NCBI RefSeq assembly: GCF_001591685.1
Contig: NZ_BCVJ01000012.1
Coordinates: 1-42,322, forward strand
DNA from: Ligilactobacillus murinus DSM 20452 = NBRC 14221
Lineage (GTDB): Bacteria > Bacillota > Bacilli > Lactobacillales > Lactobacillaceae
Direction of reading: 5' to 3'
Length of the DNA: 42,322 nt
Positions 9,317 through 17,814 of the stretch are shown here, in pieces. Below the pieces are notes generated by a model that made no database searches, had not been told where the DNA came from, and saw only the letters and a list, made by a program, of their open reading frames with translations. Position numbers and translations under genes: made by a program. The number at the start of each line of letters is the position of its first letter. Positions within the stretch are counted from its first letter, which is position 1.

Positions 9317-9781
9317 ATGAAAGTTATTTTTGTTTGTCTCGGAAATATCTGTCGCTCCCCGATGGCTGAAGCAATGTTTAAGGATCTGGTGTCTTCAGCG
9401 GGGCTGAGTTCACAGATCCAAGTCGATTCTGCAGCTACAAGCACATACGAGCTAGGTTCTCCACCTGATAGGCGCACTGTCAATGAACTAGCTAAACACG
9501 GTCTATCAGCCACTAATATGATCGCACGCCAACTAAATGCAACTGATTTTTTAGAAGCTGACTATATCTTAGTGATGGATGAAAATAACCTCCGGGATGC
9601 TAAAAGAATGGCACCGGATAAAAACTCAGCCGCTAAAGTCAAATTAGTTTACTCACTGACCCCTGGAAAAGAAGACCATGTCGTAGCTGACCCTTGGTAT
9701 ACTGGTGATTTTGCAAAAACTTACGCTGATCTAAGCGAAGCCTTGCCATTTTGGTTCGAATATCTAAAAAAGAGGATATAA
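9317..9781 (+). CDS. Low-molecular-weight protein tyrosine phosphatase
   Basis: 154 residues with the complete LMW-PTP active site: the P-loop CLGNICRS at residues 7-14 (nucleophile Cys7, Arg13) and the general acid in the DPWY motif near residue 127. Such enzymes dephosphorylate tyrosine or arginine on cytoplasmic proteins; the target here cannot be told. An AGGAAGG ribosome site overlaps the end of birA, so the two genes are cotranscribed. No tyrosine kinase or capsule genes lie nearby, so a capsule role is not supported by context. Confidence 0.93.
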   Translation: MKVIFVCLGNICRSPMAEAMFKDLVSSAGLSSQIQVDSAATSTYELGSPPDRRTVNELAKHGLSATNMIARQLNATDFLEADYILVMDENNLRDAKRMAPDKNSAAKVKLVYSLTPGKEDHVVADPWYTGDFAKTYADLSEALPFWFEYLKKRI

Positions 9782-9787
9782 CTATAT

Positions 9788-9847
9788 AAATAACGCGGGG
9801 CCGACAAGATGCGTAGCTTTACGCTTTAAGTCGGTCCCGCGTTATTT
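9788..9847. terminator. Bidirectional terminator
   Basis: AAATAACGCGGGGCCGAC pairs with GTCGGTCCCGCGTTATTT, with one mismatch, around a 24-nt loop that can itself fold. It lies between the convergent phosphatase and ABC-F genes and should stop both. Confidence 0.9.
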
Positions 9848-9856
9848 AGTCTATTT

Positions 9857-11479
9857 TTAATATAATTCTTTTACTTGTTCTTGGACGGTTTCATGGTTCA
9901 AGAATTCATCATAGGTCGTATCAAAACGATCAACGACACCCTTGCCTGAAACTTCAATGATATGATCAGCGATCGTTTGGATGAATTGGTGGTCGTGAGA
10001 AGTGAAGATCAACGAACCCTTAAAGTCGATCAACGCGTCGTTTAAAGACGTGATCGATTCAAGATCCAAGTGGTTAGTTGGGTCATCTAATAACAAGACA
10101 TTGCCCTTTTCAAGCATCATCTTGGATAACATACAACGCACTTTTTCGCCCCCAGATAAGACCTTGATCTGCTTATCGATGTCATCACCTGAGAAGAGCA
10201 TTTTACCTAAAAAGCCCCGCAAGAAAGTATTGTCATTTTGTTCTTTATCCGCATATTGCCGTAACCAATCTAAGATCGACAATTCATCATTGTTGAAGTT
10301 AGCATCTAGATCACGTGGCATATAACTTGGGATCGCAGTTTGGCCCCAAGTCACAGAACCGGTATCTGGTTCTAATTTACCAGCTAAGATCTGCATCAAA
10401 GTCGTTGTTGCCAAGTCATTTCTTGAAATGATCGCAGCTTTTTCACCTGGGCGGATCATAAAGCTGACATTGTCCAAGATCTTGACCCCATCGATCGTCT
10501 TTGAAACATTTTCGACCCGAACTAAGTCATTTCCCAATTCACGTTGCATCTCAAATTTAACGAATGGATACTTGCGTGAAGATGGTTTGATATCATCTAA
10601 AGTGATCTTTTCTAATTGTTTCTTACGTGAAGTAGCTTGCTTAGACTTAGAAGCATTGGCTGAGAAACGTGCGATAAATTCTTGTAACTCTTTGATCTTT
10701 TCTTCTTTTTTAGCATTGGCATTGGCTTGCAATTTAGCAGCTAATTGGCTTGATTCCAACCAAAAATCATAGTTACCCACATAAAGCTTGATCTTACCAA
10801 AGTCAACATCACACATTTCCGTGCAGACTTGATTCAAGAAGTGGCGGTCGTGAGAAACAACGATCACGATCTTAGGATAATCCGCCAAGAAATCTTCCAA
10901 CCAGCTGATCGTTTGCACATCTAAACCGTTTGTTGGTTCGTCTAGCAATAAAATGTCTGGTTCACCAAAAAGCGCTTGCGCCAACAACACTTTGACCTTT
11001 TCACTTTCGGATAACTCACTCATCTTTTGGGTGTGCATACTTTCAGCGATCCCAACTGATTGTAACAATTGAGAGGCATCTGCTTCAGCATTCCAGCCGT
11101 CCATTTCAGCAAACTGCGCTTCTAAGTCGGCTGCCTTTAACCCATCTTCTTCAGTAAAATCAGCTTTGGCATACAAAGCATCTTTTTCTTTCATGATATC
11201 ATAGAGTTTCTTATGGCCTTGGATCACGGTCTCAAGCACTTCAAATTCTTCAAACCCAAAGTGATTTTGGTTCAAGCTAGAGATCCGTTCATTTGGTCCA
11301 GTCGTGATCGTCCCTGTCGTTGGTGTCAATTTACCTTCTAATAGTTTTAGGAAAGTGGACTTACCAGCACCATTGGCTCCGATAACGCCATAACAGTTAC
11401 CTGGTGTAAATTTTAAATTGACGTCATCATAGAGCAAACGTCCTGAGAAGTTCAAACTTACATCGCTTACTGTGATCAA
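9857..11479 (-). CDS. ABC-F ATPase, YkpA/YbiT group
   Basis: A soluble protein with two ATPase domains and no membrane segments; ABC-F proteins act on ribosomes. The first domain has Walker A GANGAGKST (residues 34-42), signature LSESEKVK and Walker B LLLDEPTNGLD. A Lys/Glu-rich linker follows (~240-310). The second domain has signature LSGGEKVR and Walker B LLLDDPTNHLD. The second Walker A (~345-358) reads ISRNDLATTT, lacking the Gly and Lys of the consensus, and Asp replaces the usual catalytic Glu of that domain. The second ATP site is therefore probably weak or inactive. The start is TTG at 11477-11479 with GAGGAAAT upstream. The group is clear; the exact member is less so. Confidence 0.92.
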   Translation of the reverse strand: MITVSDVSLNFSGRLLYDDVNLKFTPGNCYGVIGANGAGKSTFLKLLEGKLTPTTGTITTGPNERISSLNQNHFGFEEFEVLETVIQGHKKLYDIMKEKDALYAKADFTEEDGLKAADLEAQFAEMDGWNAEADASQLLQSVGIAESMHTQKMSELSESEKVKVLLAQALFGEPDILLLDEPTNGLDVQTISWLEDFLADYPKIVIVVSHDRHFLNQVCTEMCDVDFGKIKLYVGNYDFWLESSQLAAKLQANANAKKEEKIKELQEFIARFSANASKSKQATSRKKQLEKITLDDIKPSSRKYPFVKFEMQRELGNDLVRVENVSKTIDGVKILDNVSFMIRPGEKAAIISRNDLATTTLMQILAGKLEPDTGSVTWGQTAIPSYMPRDLDANFNNDELSILDWLRQYADKEQNDNTFLRGFLGKMLFSGDDIDKQIKVLSGGEKVRCMLSKMMLEKGNVLLLDDPTNHLDLESITSLNDALIDFKGSLIFTSHDHQFIQTIADHIIEVSGKGVVDRFDTTYDEFLNHETVQEQVKELY

Positions 11480-11541
11480 TGATATTTCCTCGCATTCTTT
11501 AAGTTATAATTTCTATTGTAACATATTACTGCACCAAAAAC

Positions 11542-12213
11542 TCAAAGCTTCGTGGCTAAATTTTGGTGTCTTAGACTTGGAAAAACAACTTTGTCGGCTA
11601 TTCCAACTATTGTGCCTTGAAAAGCCAAAGCAAACAGCGTACCAATATTTATCGCATATAGCTGATGTGTCACTAACAGTGAGATCACGATCGCTATGAT
11701 CGGCGGTGTAAAGACGAGCAATTGCGCTACTGTCGCATTACCATGTAAATATTTGAACCGTATGATCTGCATTAAGTCATCAACTGGATGGAGCATCCAA
11801 TTTACGCGCTGATAGATCGAAATAGCTACTGCGATCAAAACGACTCCCAAACAATCTAGTATCACTTGCGACCACAGTGGGAGGTATGTGATATGTAATT
11901 TTAGTAATTGGACTTCAAAAACACCTACTAGCCATGAAAATGGCACCATAAAGATCAAATTACCCAAAACTCGTTTAAAATCAAACCGTCCTAAAATGAT
12001 GATGTTTGTCATGATAACAATGATCCCGGATAAGATCAACATCACACTCAACGTGATCGGTAAGACTTTTGAAAGATTAACAGCTGCTGCGGTCCAAAGC
12101 GCACTCCCTAAATTGATCGCAACCGTCAAGGCATTGCCTAAACTATTTAAAAAGATCGAAAAAATAAAGTAGCCTAATAATTTTGGCTTACTTATCGTCT
12201 GTATTGCTTGCAT
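11542..12213 (-). CDS. YczE/YitT-type integral membrane protein
   Basis: About 223 residues with five or so transmembrane helices. The start of the family domain reads KLLGYFIFSIFLNSLGNALTV, as in the YczE/YyaS/YitT group of Firmicute membrane proteins. Function is unproven; some relatives are suspected transporters or transporter subunits. I chose ATG at 12213 because AGGGGGAAG is six bases upstream. A longer reading from 12273 would add 20 polar residues without a ribosome site. The upstream region holds a repeated element and a hairpin, described separately. Confidence 0.82.
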   Translation of the reverse strand: MQAIQTISKPKLLGYFIFSIFLNSLGNALTVAINLGSALWTAAAVNLSKVLPITLSVMLILSGIIVIMTNIIILGRFDFKRVLGNLIFMVPFSWLVGVFEVQLLKLHITYLPLWSQVILDCLGVVLIAVAISIYQRVNWMLHPVDDLMQIIRFKYLHGNATVAQLLVFTPPIIAIVISLLVTHQLYAINIGTLFALAFQGTIVGIADKVVFPSLRHQNLATKL

Positions 12214-12234
12214 TTTCTTCCCCCTATCAATATC

Positions 12235-12263
12235 AGAGTAGGTCAGTCTCTGCGTTATGTCAA
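12235..12263 (-). promoter_or_regulatory. Candidate promoter of the YczE-type gene
   Basis: On the minus strand, a perfect TTGACA (12258-12263) is followed 17 bp later by TACTCT (12235-12240), about 20 bp before the start codon. The -10 box is a poor match, so this is tentative. Confidence 0.4.
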
Positions 12264-12274
12264 CTCGCATCATC

Positions 12275-12303
12275 AGCTACCGTTTCTCTACACACTGAGA
12301 TAT
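12275..12303. repeat. Direct repeat, copy A
   Basis: A 29-bp element, AGCTACCGTTTCTCTACACA followed by CTGAGATAT. It recurs 119 bp to the right with three or four differences. Together the two copies flank a long hairpin between the divergent YczE-type gene and the 74-residue gene. Its nature is unknown; a duplicated regulator site or a duplicated promoter segment is possible. Confidence 0.7.
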
Positions 12304-12331
12304 TGTCATGCTCCGAAAAACAGCTCCTAAA

Positions 12332-12387
12332 AAATAACTGCAAGCTATCCATGATGAACTCACATCACGGCCAGCTTGCAGTTATTT
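12332..12387. terminator. Long hairpin between divergent genes
   Basis: A 15-bp perfect inverted repeat, AAATAACTGCAAGCT and its complement, encloses 26 nt that contain a smaller GATG/CATC stem. On the minus strand it is followed by six T residues, so it could work as a terminator or attenuator ahead of the YczE-type gene. On the plus strand the T tract is shorter. It lies between divergent genes, where no ordinary end-of-gene terminator is expected. Confidence 0.65.
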
Positions 12388-12393
12388 CTACGG

Positions 12394-12422
12394 AGCTACC
12401 GTTTTTCTACGCACTGAGATAA
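12394..12422. repeat. Direct repeat, copy B
   Basis: AGCTACCGTTTTTCTACGCA followed by CTGAGATAA: the second copy of the element at 12275, in the same orientation. It ends eight bases before TACAAT (12431-12436), a possible -10 box for the plus-strand 74-residue gene, so it would cover the -35 region of that promoter. Confidence 0.7.
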
Positions 12423-12474
12423 ATTAGTGCTACAATTGACTTGTAGTTGAGACCATATGAAAGGCGTGAATTTT

Positions 12475-12699
12475 ATGAGTGAAAATATCTTCTTTAATCC
12501 TGGTGATTCGATCGCTAGTGATTTTGACTTTGAAAATGCCTATGTTGCTGCCCAGATCTATCACCACAAGGCTGCTAAGCCTGTCTTGATCGCCCAAGAA
12601 AAAGATGGCAAACCGTACTTTATCTTTGACGAAGCAGCGGCGATCGCCGAAGAACACGCTAAAGCTAAAGCGTTTTCTGTCGTGAAACGATTAAAATAA
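12475..12699 (+). CDS. Conserved-looking small protein, unknown function
   Basis: 74 residues, no signal or membrane segment. The N-terminal half contains an acidic stretch (SDFDFENAYVAAQIYHH). The middle is beta-like (KPVLIAQEKDGKPYFIFD), and the end is a helical segment rich in Ala, Lys and Glu. I do not recognise the family. ATG at 12475 is preferred because AAAGGCG lies about ten bases upstream; an in-frame ATG at 12457 precedes that ribosome site. It is monocistronic, closed by a strong terminator. Confidence 0.75.
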   Translation: MSENIFFNPGDSIASDFDFENAYVAAQIYHHKAAKPVLIAQEKDGKPYFIFDEAAAIAEEHAKAKAFSVVKRLK

Positions 12700-12720
12700 A
12701 AAACTGTTTTCTTAACACAA

Positions 12721-12766
12721 AAATAGGAGAAAGCATCTAGTCGAGCTAGATTGCTTTCTCCTATTT
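12721..12766. terminator. Bidirectional terminator
   Basis: AAATAGGAGAAAGCA pairs with TGCTTTCTCCTATTT, and an internal CTAG/CTAG stem closes the loop. It lies between the convergent 74-residue gene and prs. Confidence 0.9.
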
Positions 12767-12774
12767 AGTTTGAG

Positions 12775-13749
12775 CTATTTTCTCCGGAAACGAGTCGTAA
12801 ATAATGGACTGACCGGTTTGTTTTCGTGGATCCGCTTGATCGCATCCCCGATAAGTGGCCCAACTGAAACTTGAACTAACTTATCGATCTGTTTTTCTTC
12901 TGGAAGTTGGATAGAGTCTGTCACTACCAATTGTTTGATCGGTGATTTTTCGATCCGTTCGATCGCTGGACCTGACAAGACTGGGTGAGTTGCGGAAGCA
13001 TAAACTTCGATCGCCCCTGCATCCATCAATGCTTGAGCCGCTAAAGTGATCGTACCAGCTGTATCGATCATATCATCGATCAAGATACAACGTTTGCCAT
13101 CAACTGAACCAATGATGTTCATGATCTCAGCAACATTGGCACGTGGACGACGTTTATCAATAATTGCGATCGGTGCTTTCAAAAATTCAGCTAACTTACG
13201 TGCACGTGTCACACCACCATGGTCAGGTGAAACCACAACTGCATCTTTATCCAAACCTTGAGTCAAGAAGTAGTCAGCCAATAATGGGGCACCCATCAAG
13301 TGGTCAACTGGAATATCAAAGAAGCCTTGAATTTGAGCAGCGTGCAAGTCTAACATGATCGCACGGTCTGCCCCAGCTTTTTCAACCATATCTGCAACTA
13401 ACTTGGCTGTGATCGGTTCACGTGAACGAGCTTTACGATCTTGACGAGCATAGCCGTAATACGGAATAACAACATTGATCGTAGCTGCACTTGCACGACG
13501 CAAGGCATCGATCATAATCAAAAGTTCCATCAAATTGTCATTGACCGGTGCTGAAGTCGATTGAATGATAAAAATTTCATCACCACGAATTGATTCTTCA
13601 ATGTTAATGCGAATTTCACCATCACTAAAACGGTCAACAGAGGTCTTTCCCAAAGGTACGCCAACAGCAGCAGCAATTTTTTCAGCCAAAGGCTTGTTTG
13701 AGTTCAAAGCAAAAATTTTGATCTTTGAACTATTATAGTTTTCAGACAT
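12775..13749 (-). CDS. prs: Ribose-phosphate pyrophosphokinase
   Basis: Makes PRPP from ribose 5-phosphate and ATP, feeding purine, pyrimidine, histidine and NAD synthesis. The 324-residue product has the class I PRPP synthetase motifs: DRFSDGEI, the [12 protein letters not shown] loop, the divalent-cation site in [14 protein letters not shown], and the PRPP loop [14 protein letters not shown]. Start ATG at 13749 with GGAGG five bases upstream; an in-frame TTG at 13761 is inside that ribosome site. It follows glmU by 94 bp, as in Bacillus, and probably shares its transcript. Confidence 0.97.
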   Translation of the reverse strand: MSENYNSSKIKIFALNSNKPLAEKIAAAVGVPLGKTSVDRFSDGEIRINIEESIRGDEIFIIQSTSAPVNDNLMELLIMIDALRRASAATINVVIPYYGYARQDRKARSREPITAKLVADMVEKAGADRAIMLDLHAAQIQGFFDIPVDHLMGAPLLADYFLTQGLDKDAVVVSPDHGGVTRARKLAEFLKAPIAIIDKRRPRANVAEIMNIIGSVDGKRCILIDDMIDTAGTITLAAQALMDAGAIEVYASATHPVLSGPAIERIEKSPIKQLVVTDSIQLPEEKQIDKLVQVSVGPLIGDAIKRIHENKPVSPLFTTRFRRK

Positions 13750-13843
13750 AGCATCCTCCAAAACAAATTTATCTAATTATAATACTATTCATTTATTCTA
13801 CTAAAATCAAGCTTTTTAGAAAGGTTTTTGGATTTGAGATAAA

Positions 13844-15244
13844 CTAATCCTTATTTTCGCTTTCTGCCGCTGCTTTTGCGACTGGATAACGATCATAATA
13901 TCCTGGTTTATTCACTTGACGTCCGCGAGCGATCGCCATCTCACGTGAAGCTACATCTTCGGTGATCGTCGAACCCGCTGCCACATAGGCGTGGTCTGCG
14001 ATCTCAACTGGTGCAATAATATTTGAACCACTTCCGATAAACGAATAGTCGCCCACATTAGTATGATGTTTATTTTGACCATCGTAGTTGACAAATACCG
14101 TGCCACAGCCCACGTTGATCTCTTTTCCAAGAGTCGCATCGCCAACATAGGTCAAATGCCCAACTTTAGTATTCTTGCCTAAAGTTGCCTTTTTAACTTC
14201 AACAAAGTTACCGATATGCACGCCTTCACCAATGTCAGCTTGTGGTCTCAAATGACTGTATGGTCCGATATTAGAGCCATTACGCATGATGGCTCCTTCA
14301 AGGAAGGAAGCTTTTACTTCGATCCCATCTTCTAAAACTGTATCGCGTAATTCAGAATGCGCCCCGATCACACAATCTTCTCCGATGACTGTCTTGCCCT
14401 TCAAACTGACACCGGGCTCGATCACAGTATCGGCTCCGATCTTAACGTCAGCTTCGATATAAGTCGTGGCTGGATCGATCAATGTGACCCCATTTTTCAT
14501 ATGCAACTCGTTTATCCGACGTTGCATGACTTTAGTTGCCTTAGCCAAGGCGATCCGGTCATTGACACCCATTGATTCTTCAAATTCATCCATGCAGTAA
14601 GCTCCGACTGGGCGACCTTTGGCTTTTAAGATCTCGATCACATCAGGCAAGTAATATTCACCTTGGGCATTGTCATTTTTTACTTCATGCAAAGTCTTGA
14701 ACAAAGCTTGGTTATCAAAGCAATAAACACCTGTATTGATTTCATTTACCAAAGCTTCTTCTGGGGTCGTATCTTTTTGTTCGACGATCTTTTCAACTTC
14801 ATCGCGATGATTTCTGATCACACGCCCATAACCAAATGGTTCATCCGTTTTAGCTGTCAAAACAGTTGCGACTGCGCCACTTTGTTCATGTTGTTCAAAT
14901 AGTTTAGCAAATGTTTTTGCTGTAAATAACGGAGTGTCGCCACATGTAACCAAAGTCATCCCCTGTTTGTCACCTAAAAGTTCTTCGGCTTGTAAAACAG
15001 CATGACCTGTGCCCAATTGTTCAGCTTGTAGAGCATATTTTGTCCGCTTTCCTAAAGTCTCTTCAACTTTAGCCGCTCCGTGTCCCACGATCGTCACGAT
15101 CTCATCGATCTGATCTTTTTCAAGCTCAGTCAAAACATGGTCGACCATTGCCTTACCGCAGACTGGATGTAATACTTTGTATAATTTTGATTTCATTCGT
15201 GTGCCTTGACCCGCTGCCAAGACGATTGCATATTTTGCTGTCAT
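13844..15244 (-). CDS. glmU: Bifunctional GlcNAc-1-P uridyltransferase / GlcN-1-P acetyltransferase
   Basis: Makes UDP-N-acetylglucosamine for peptidoglycan and teichoic acids. The N-terminal pyrophosphorylase domain opens with [19 protein letters not shown] and contains GDTPLF. From about residue 250 the left-handed beta-helix of hexapeptide repeats follows, with the acetyltransferase region near [14 protein letters not shown] and [10 protein letters not shown]. About 466 residues, full length. I chose ATG at 15244 ([12 protein letters not shown]) on family alignment; GTGAGG lies a little far upstream. Upstream in-frame starts add up to 18 polar residues. A terminator separates it from purR. 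Confidence 0.96.
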   Translation of the reverse strand: MTAKYAIVLAAGQGTRMKSKLYKVLHPVCGKAMVDHVLTELEKDQIDEIVTIVGHGAAKVEETLGKRTKYALQAEQLGTGHAVLQAEELLGDKQGMTLVTCGDTPLFTAKTFAKLFEQHEQSGAVATVLTAKTDEPFGYGRVIRNHRDEVEKIVEQKDTTPEEALVNEINTGVYCFDNQALFKTLHEVKNDNAQGEYYLPDVIEILKAKGRPVGAYCMDEFEESMGVNDRIALAKATKVMQRRINELHMKNGVTLIDPATTYIEADVKIGADTVIEPGVSLKGKTVIGEDCVIGAHSELRDTVLEDGIEVKASFLEGAIMRNGSNIGPYSHLRPQADIGEGVHIGNFVEVKKATLGKNTKVGHLTYVGDATLGKEINVGCGTVFVNYDGQNKHHTNVGDYSFIGSGSNIIAPVEIADHAYVAAGSTITEDVASREMAIARGRQVNKPGYYDRYPVAKAAAESENKD

Positions 15245-15349
15245 TTCAGAATCTTGCCTCACTAAAGGCATCCCTTTCTCAGAATAATTAGTAAACACTA
15301 TCTAATGATAAACCACTGTCACCCTAGTTTCAAGCGTCCAAACCCAATC

Positions 15350-15385
15350 AAAAAAGCACTAAACACCTGACTTGATGTTTAGCGC
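15350..15385 (-). terminator. Terminator of purR
   Basis: On the minus strand AGCGCTAAACATC pairs with GGTGTTTAGTGCT (one wobble) and is followed by six T residues, just after the purR stop. It implies that glmU has its own promoter or depends on read-through. Confidence 0.85.
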
Positions 15386-15394
15386 TCAACGGCT

Positions 15395-16228
15395 TTATTT
15401 GTTACCAAATACTTTTTCTAAATAGTTTCCTGGACTAACAGAGATCGTCTTATCTAAAGTATTGACTTGATCAACTTTTAGCAATGAAGTGTAGTCATCG
15501 ACCATGCGTTTTCCATCAAATGAACCTTCAGCAAAAACCGTGATCCCGACTAAGTTTGACTCGAATTCTTCGATCATTGACTTCATCCCATTGACCGTGC
15601 CGCCACCTTTCATGAAATCATCGACGACTAACACATTAGAGCCTCGCTTAAGACTGCGCTTGGACAATTCCATCTTTTCGATCCGTTCACTTGAACCAGA
15701 TACATAGTTGACCGAAACAGTCGAACCCTCAGTGATCTTAGAATCACGACGCACGATCACAAATGGCACATTCAAGTAACTAGAAACGCTTTGAGCGATC
15801 GGGACCCCTTTAGTTGCCACTGTCATCACCGCATCGATCTGTTTATCGATATATTGGCGTGCGATCACGCGTCCAACTTTACGTAAAACGTCAGGTCGGC
15901 CTAAAAGATCAGACAAGTATACATATCCGCCCGGTAAAAGGCGATCTTGTTCTGAAAGTTCGGCTGTCATCTCTTCAATAAATTCACGAGCTTCATATTC
16001 TTCCATTGAAGGAATAAAGCGCGCACCACCTGCTGCACCTGGGATCGTCTCTAAAATACCGATCCCACGTAATTTGAAAGTCCGCTTAATAATGGCAAGA
16101 TCTTCGCTGATCGAAGACTTCGCTGATTCATAGCGTTCAGCAAAAAAGGTCAGCGAGATCAATGTATGCGGTGATTCTAAGAGATATCTCGTCATATCGA
16201 TCAATCGATCACTTCTTCTGGTTTTCAA
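15395..16228 (-). CDS. purR: Purine operon repressor
   Basis: Bacillus-type PurR binds DNA when PRPP is low and controls purine synthesis and uptake genes. The 277-residue product has the winged helix domain (residues 1-74, SDRLIDMTRYLLESP) and a phosphoribosyltransferase-like effector domain with the PRPP loop VLVVDDFMKGGGTVNGM near residue 205. The start is TTG at 16226-16228 with GGGGGAAT upstream; no ATG fits the family N-terminus. Two PurBox-like sites upstream suggest self-regulation. It sits with glmU and prs as in Bacillus, but the terminator after it breaks the operon. Confidence 0.96.
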   Translation of the reverse strand: MKTRRSDRLIDMTRYLLESPHTLISLTFFAERYESAKSSISEDLAIIKRTFKLRGIGILETIPGAAGGARFIPSMEEYEAREFIEEMTAELSEQDRLLPGGYVYLSDLLGRPDVLRKVGRVIARQYIDKQIDAVMTVATKGVPIAQSVSSYLNVPFVIVRRDSKITEGSTVSVNYVSGSSERIEKMELSKRSLKRGSNVLVVDDFMKGGGTVNGMKSMIEEFESNLVGITVFAEGSFDGKRMVDDYTSLLKVDQVNTLDKTISVSPGNYLEKVFGNK

Positions 16229-16315
16229 ATTTATTCCCCCAATGTTTTTGAAATTTTAGTTACATTATACGTTATCAAACGGATTTTTCCTAGTTTTTAA
16301 GCTTTAAATAATTTT

Positions 16316-16328
16316 AAAGTTCGTTTTT
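16316..16328 (-). promoter_or_regulatory. Candidate PurBox
   Basis: Read on the minus strand, AAAAACGAACTTT matches the B. subtilis PurBox AWWWCCGAACWWT at 12 of 13 positions; the first C of CCGAAC is missing. It lies about 90 bp upstream of purR. Confidence 0.5.
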
Positions 16329-16385
16329 CAGGCGATAAACCCCGATTCAAAATTGTTTTATCAGATCTTTTTTCTCTTTCTGATT

Positions 16386-16398
16386 AACGTTCGGTTCT
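16386..16398 (-). promoter_or_regulatory. Candidate PurBox with intact CCGAAC core
   Basis: Read on the minus strand, AGAACCGAACGTT matches 11 of 13 PurBox positions and has the full CCGAAC core. A TATAAT on the same strand lies just upstream (16408-16413), so the box would overlap the start of a purR transcript. It and the nearer box are in the same orientation 70 bp apart, unlike the inverted pair in B. subtilis. Confidence 0.55.
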
Positions 16399-16484
16399 GA
16401 AACAAACTATTATAGGTTATCACTGTCATCGGCTAGCGTCAATACTTTTTTTAAATTCTACTTCAGGATAAATATATAACTTTT

Positions 16485-16564
16485 TATGTATAAAAATTAT
16501 ATAAACTAAATTTAATACGAATAAATATTAGTTTATTGTTGAATTATTTGCATAAAAATTGTAT
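16485..16564 (+). promoter_or_regulatory. Three phased ARG-box-like sites upstream of argG
   Basis: Three 18-bp matches to the ARG box TNTGAATWWWWATTCANW begin at 16485 (TATGTATAAAAATTATAT), 16516 (TACGAATAAATATTAGTT) and 16547 (TTTGCATAAAAATTGTAT). Each has about three mismatches. They start exactly 31 bp apart, three helical turns, and the last one overlaps the argG -10 box. Expected ligand: arginine-responsive ArgR, encoded elsewhere. Confidence 0.65.
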
Positions 16565-16567
16565 GAT
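16539..16567 (+). promoter_or_regulatory. argGH promoter
   Basis: TTGAAT (16539-16544) and TATGAT (16562-16567) are separated by 17 bp, 33 bp upstream of the argG start codon. Confidence 0.7.
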
Positions 16568-16599
16568 AGCCTCAACAAATGTATAAAGGAGTTTTTAAA

Positions 16600-17814
16600 A
16601 TGGCAAATAAAAAGGTCGTACTCGCATATTCTGGTGGTTTAGATACTTCCGTTGAGATCGCTTGGCTCAAAAATAAAGGCTATGATGTGATCGCTTGTTG
16701 TATTGATGTTGGTGAAGGTAAAGACCTAGCTGCTATCCAAGAAAAAGGTTTAGCAGTAGGCGCAGTTGAGTCTTTAGTCATTGATGCTAAAGACGAATTC
16801 GCTAGTCAATATTGTTTAACGGCACTCCAAGCTCATACATATTATGAACAAAAATATCCACTCGTTTCAGCTCTTTCACGTCCTTTGATCGTTAAACACC
16901 TAGTCAAGATCGCTAAAGCCTACAAAGCAAGTGCGATCGCGCATGGTTGTACCGGTAAGGGCAATGACCAAGTCCGGTTTGAAGTCGGGATCCATGCGCT
17001 AGCTCCGGAAATGTTGATCGAAGACCCGATCAGAGATAACCATTGGTCTAGAGAAGAAGAGATCGACTATGCTCTCCAAAATAATATCCCCGTGCCGATC
17101 AACAAAAAAAGCCCTTATTCAGTCGACGAAAACTTATGGGGACGGGCAAATGAATGCGGTATTTTAGAAGACCCGTGGCAAAGTGCTCCACTAGACGCCT
17201 ATGCTCGGACTTTACCTTTAGAGCAAACACCTGACGTTCCCAGTGTGATCGAACTTGAATTTGATCAAGGTGTCCCCGTTAAATTAGCGGGAGAAAAACT
17301 TAAATTAGCTGATTTGATCTTAAAACTTGATCGCTTGGCTGGCCAACATGGGATCGGGCGGATCGATCACGTCGAAAATCGGCTGGTCGGGATCAAATCC
17401 CGTGAGATCTATGAGTGTCCAGCAGCTACGGTTTTGATGACAGCCCACAAAGATCTTGAAGATATCACGCTTGAAAAAGAAGTCGCCCATTTCAAACCTG
17501 TGATCGAACAAAAGCTCAGTGAATTGATCTATAACGGGTTGTGGTTCTCACCGTTGATGCCCGCGCTCCAAGCTTTTTTAAAGCAGACCCAGACTAATGT
17601 TACTGGTGTTGTTCGCGTCAAATTATTCAAGGGTAACGTCATTTGTGAAGGTCGCAGATCGCCTAATTCCTTATACGATGAAAAGCTAGCGACCTATACT
17701 GCTGCTGATCAATTCGATCAAGAAGCTGCCAGTGGTTTCATCAAGCTTTTTGGCCTTCCAACTCAAGTCTATGCCCAAGTTCAACAAAAAAATGGAGGAA
17801 ATAGCTATGAGTGA
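16600..17814 (+). CDS. argG: Argininosuccinate synthase
   Basis: Joins citrulline and aspartate using ATP, the penultimate step of arginine synthesis. The 404-residue product begins with the N-type ATP pyrophosphatase P-loop [15 protein letters not shown] and contains [16 protein letters not shown] at 16600 is chosen because AAAGGAG is ten bases upstream; a reading from 16579 includes that ribosome site. The stop overlaps argH by 8 bp (ATGAGTGA), so the pair is translationally coupled. Only this terminal part of the pathway is in the window, so the cell may use citrulline from elsewhere. Confidence 0.97.
   Translation: MANKKVVLAYSGGLDTSVEIAWLKNKGYDVIACCIDVGEGKDLAAIQEKGLAVGAVESLVIDAKDEFASQYCLTALQAHTYYEQKYPLVSALSRPLIVKHLVKIAKAYKASAIAHGCTGKGNDQVRFEVGIHALAPEMLIEDPIRDNHWSREEEIDYALQNNIPVPINKKSPYSVDENLWGRANECGILEDPWQSAPLDAYARTLPLEQTPDVPSVIELEFDQGVPVKLAGEKLKLADLILKLDRLAGQHGIGRIDHVENRLVGIKSREIYECPAATVLMTAHKDLEDITLEKEVAHFKPVIEQKLSELIYNGLWFSPLMPALQAFLKQTQTNVTGVVRVKLFKGNVICEGRRSPNSLYDEKLATYTAADQFDQEAASGFIKLFGLPTQVYAQVQQKNGGNSYE

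Noticed and set aside
10428-10772. Plus-strand ORF of 114 codons opposite the ABC-F gene
   Set aside because: It lies wholly inside a well-supported gene on the other strand, has no ribosome site and its product resembles no family I know.
12214-12474. Known riboswitch upstream of the YczE-type gene
   Set aside because: I compared the text with the THF, preQ1, Mn (yybP-ykoY), fluoride and c-di-GMP aptamer patterns I know and found no match; it is kept only as an unexplained repeat and hairpin.
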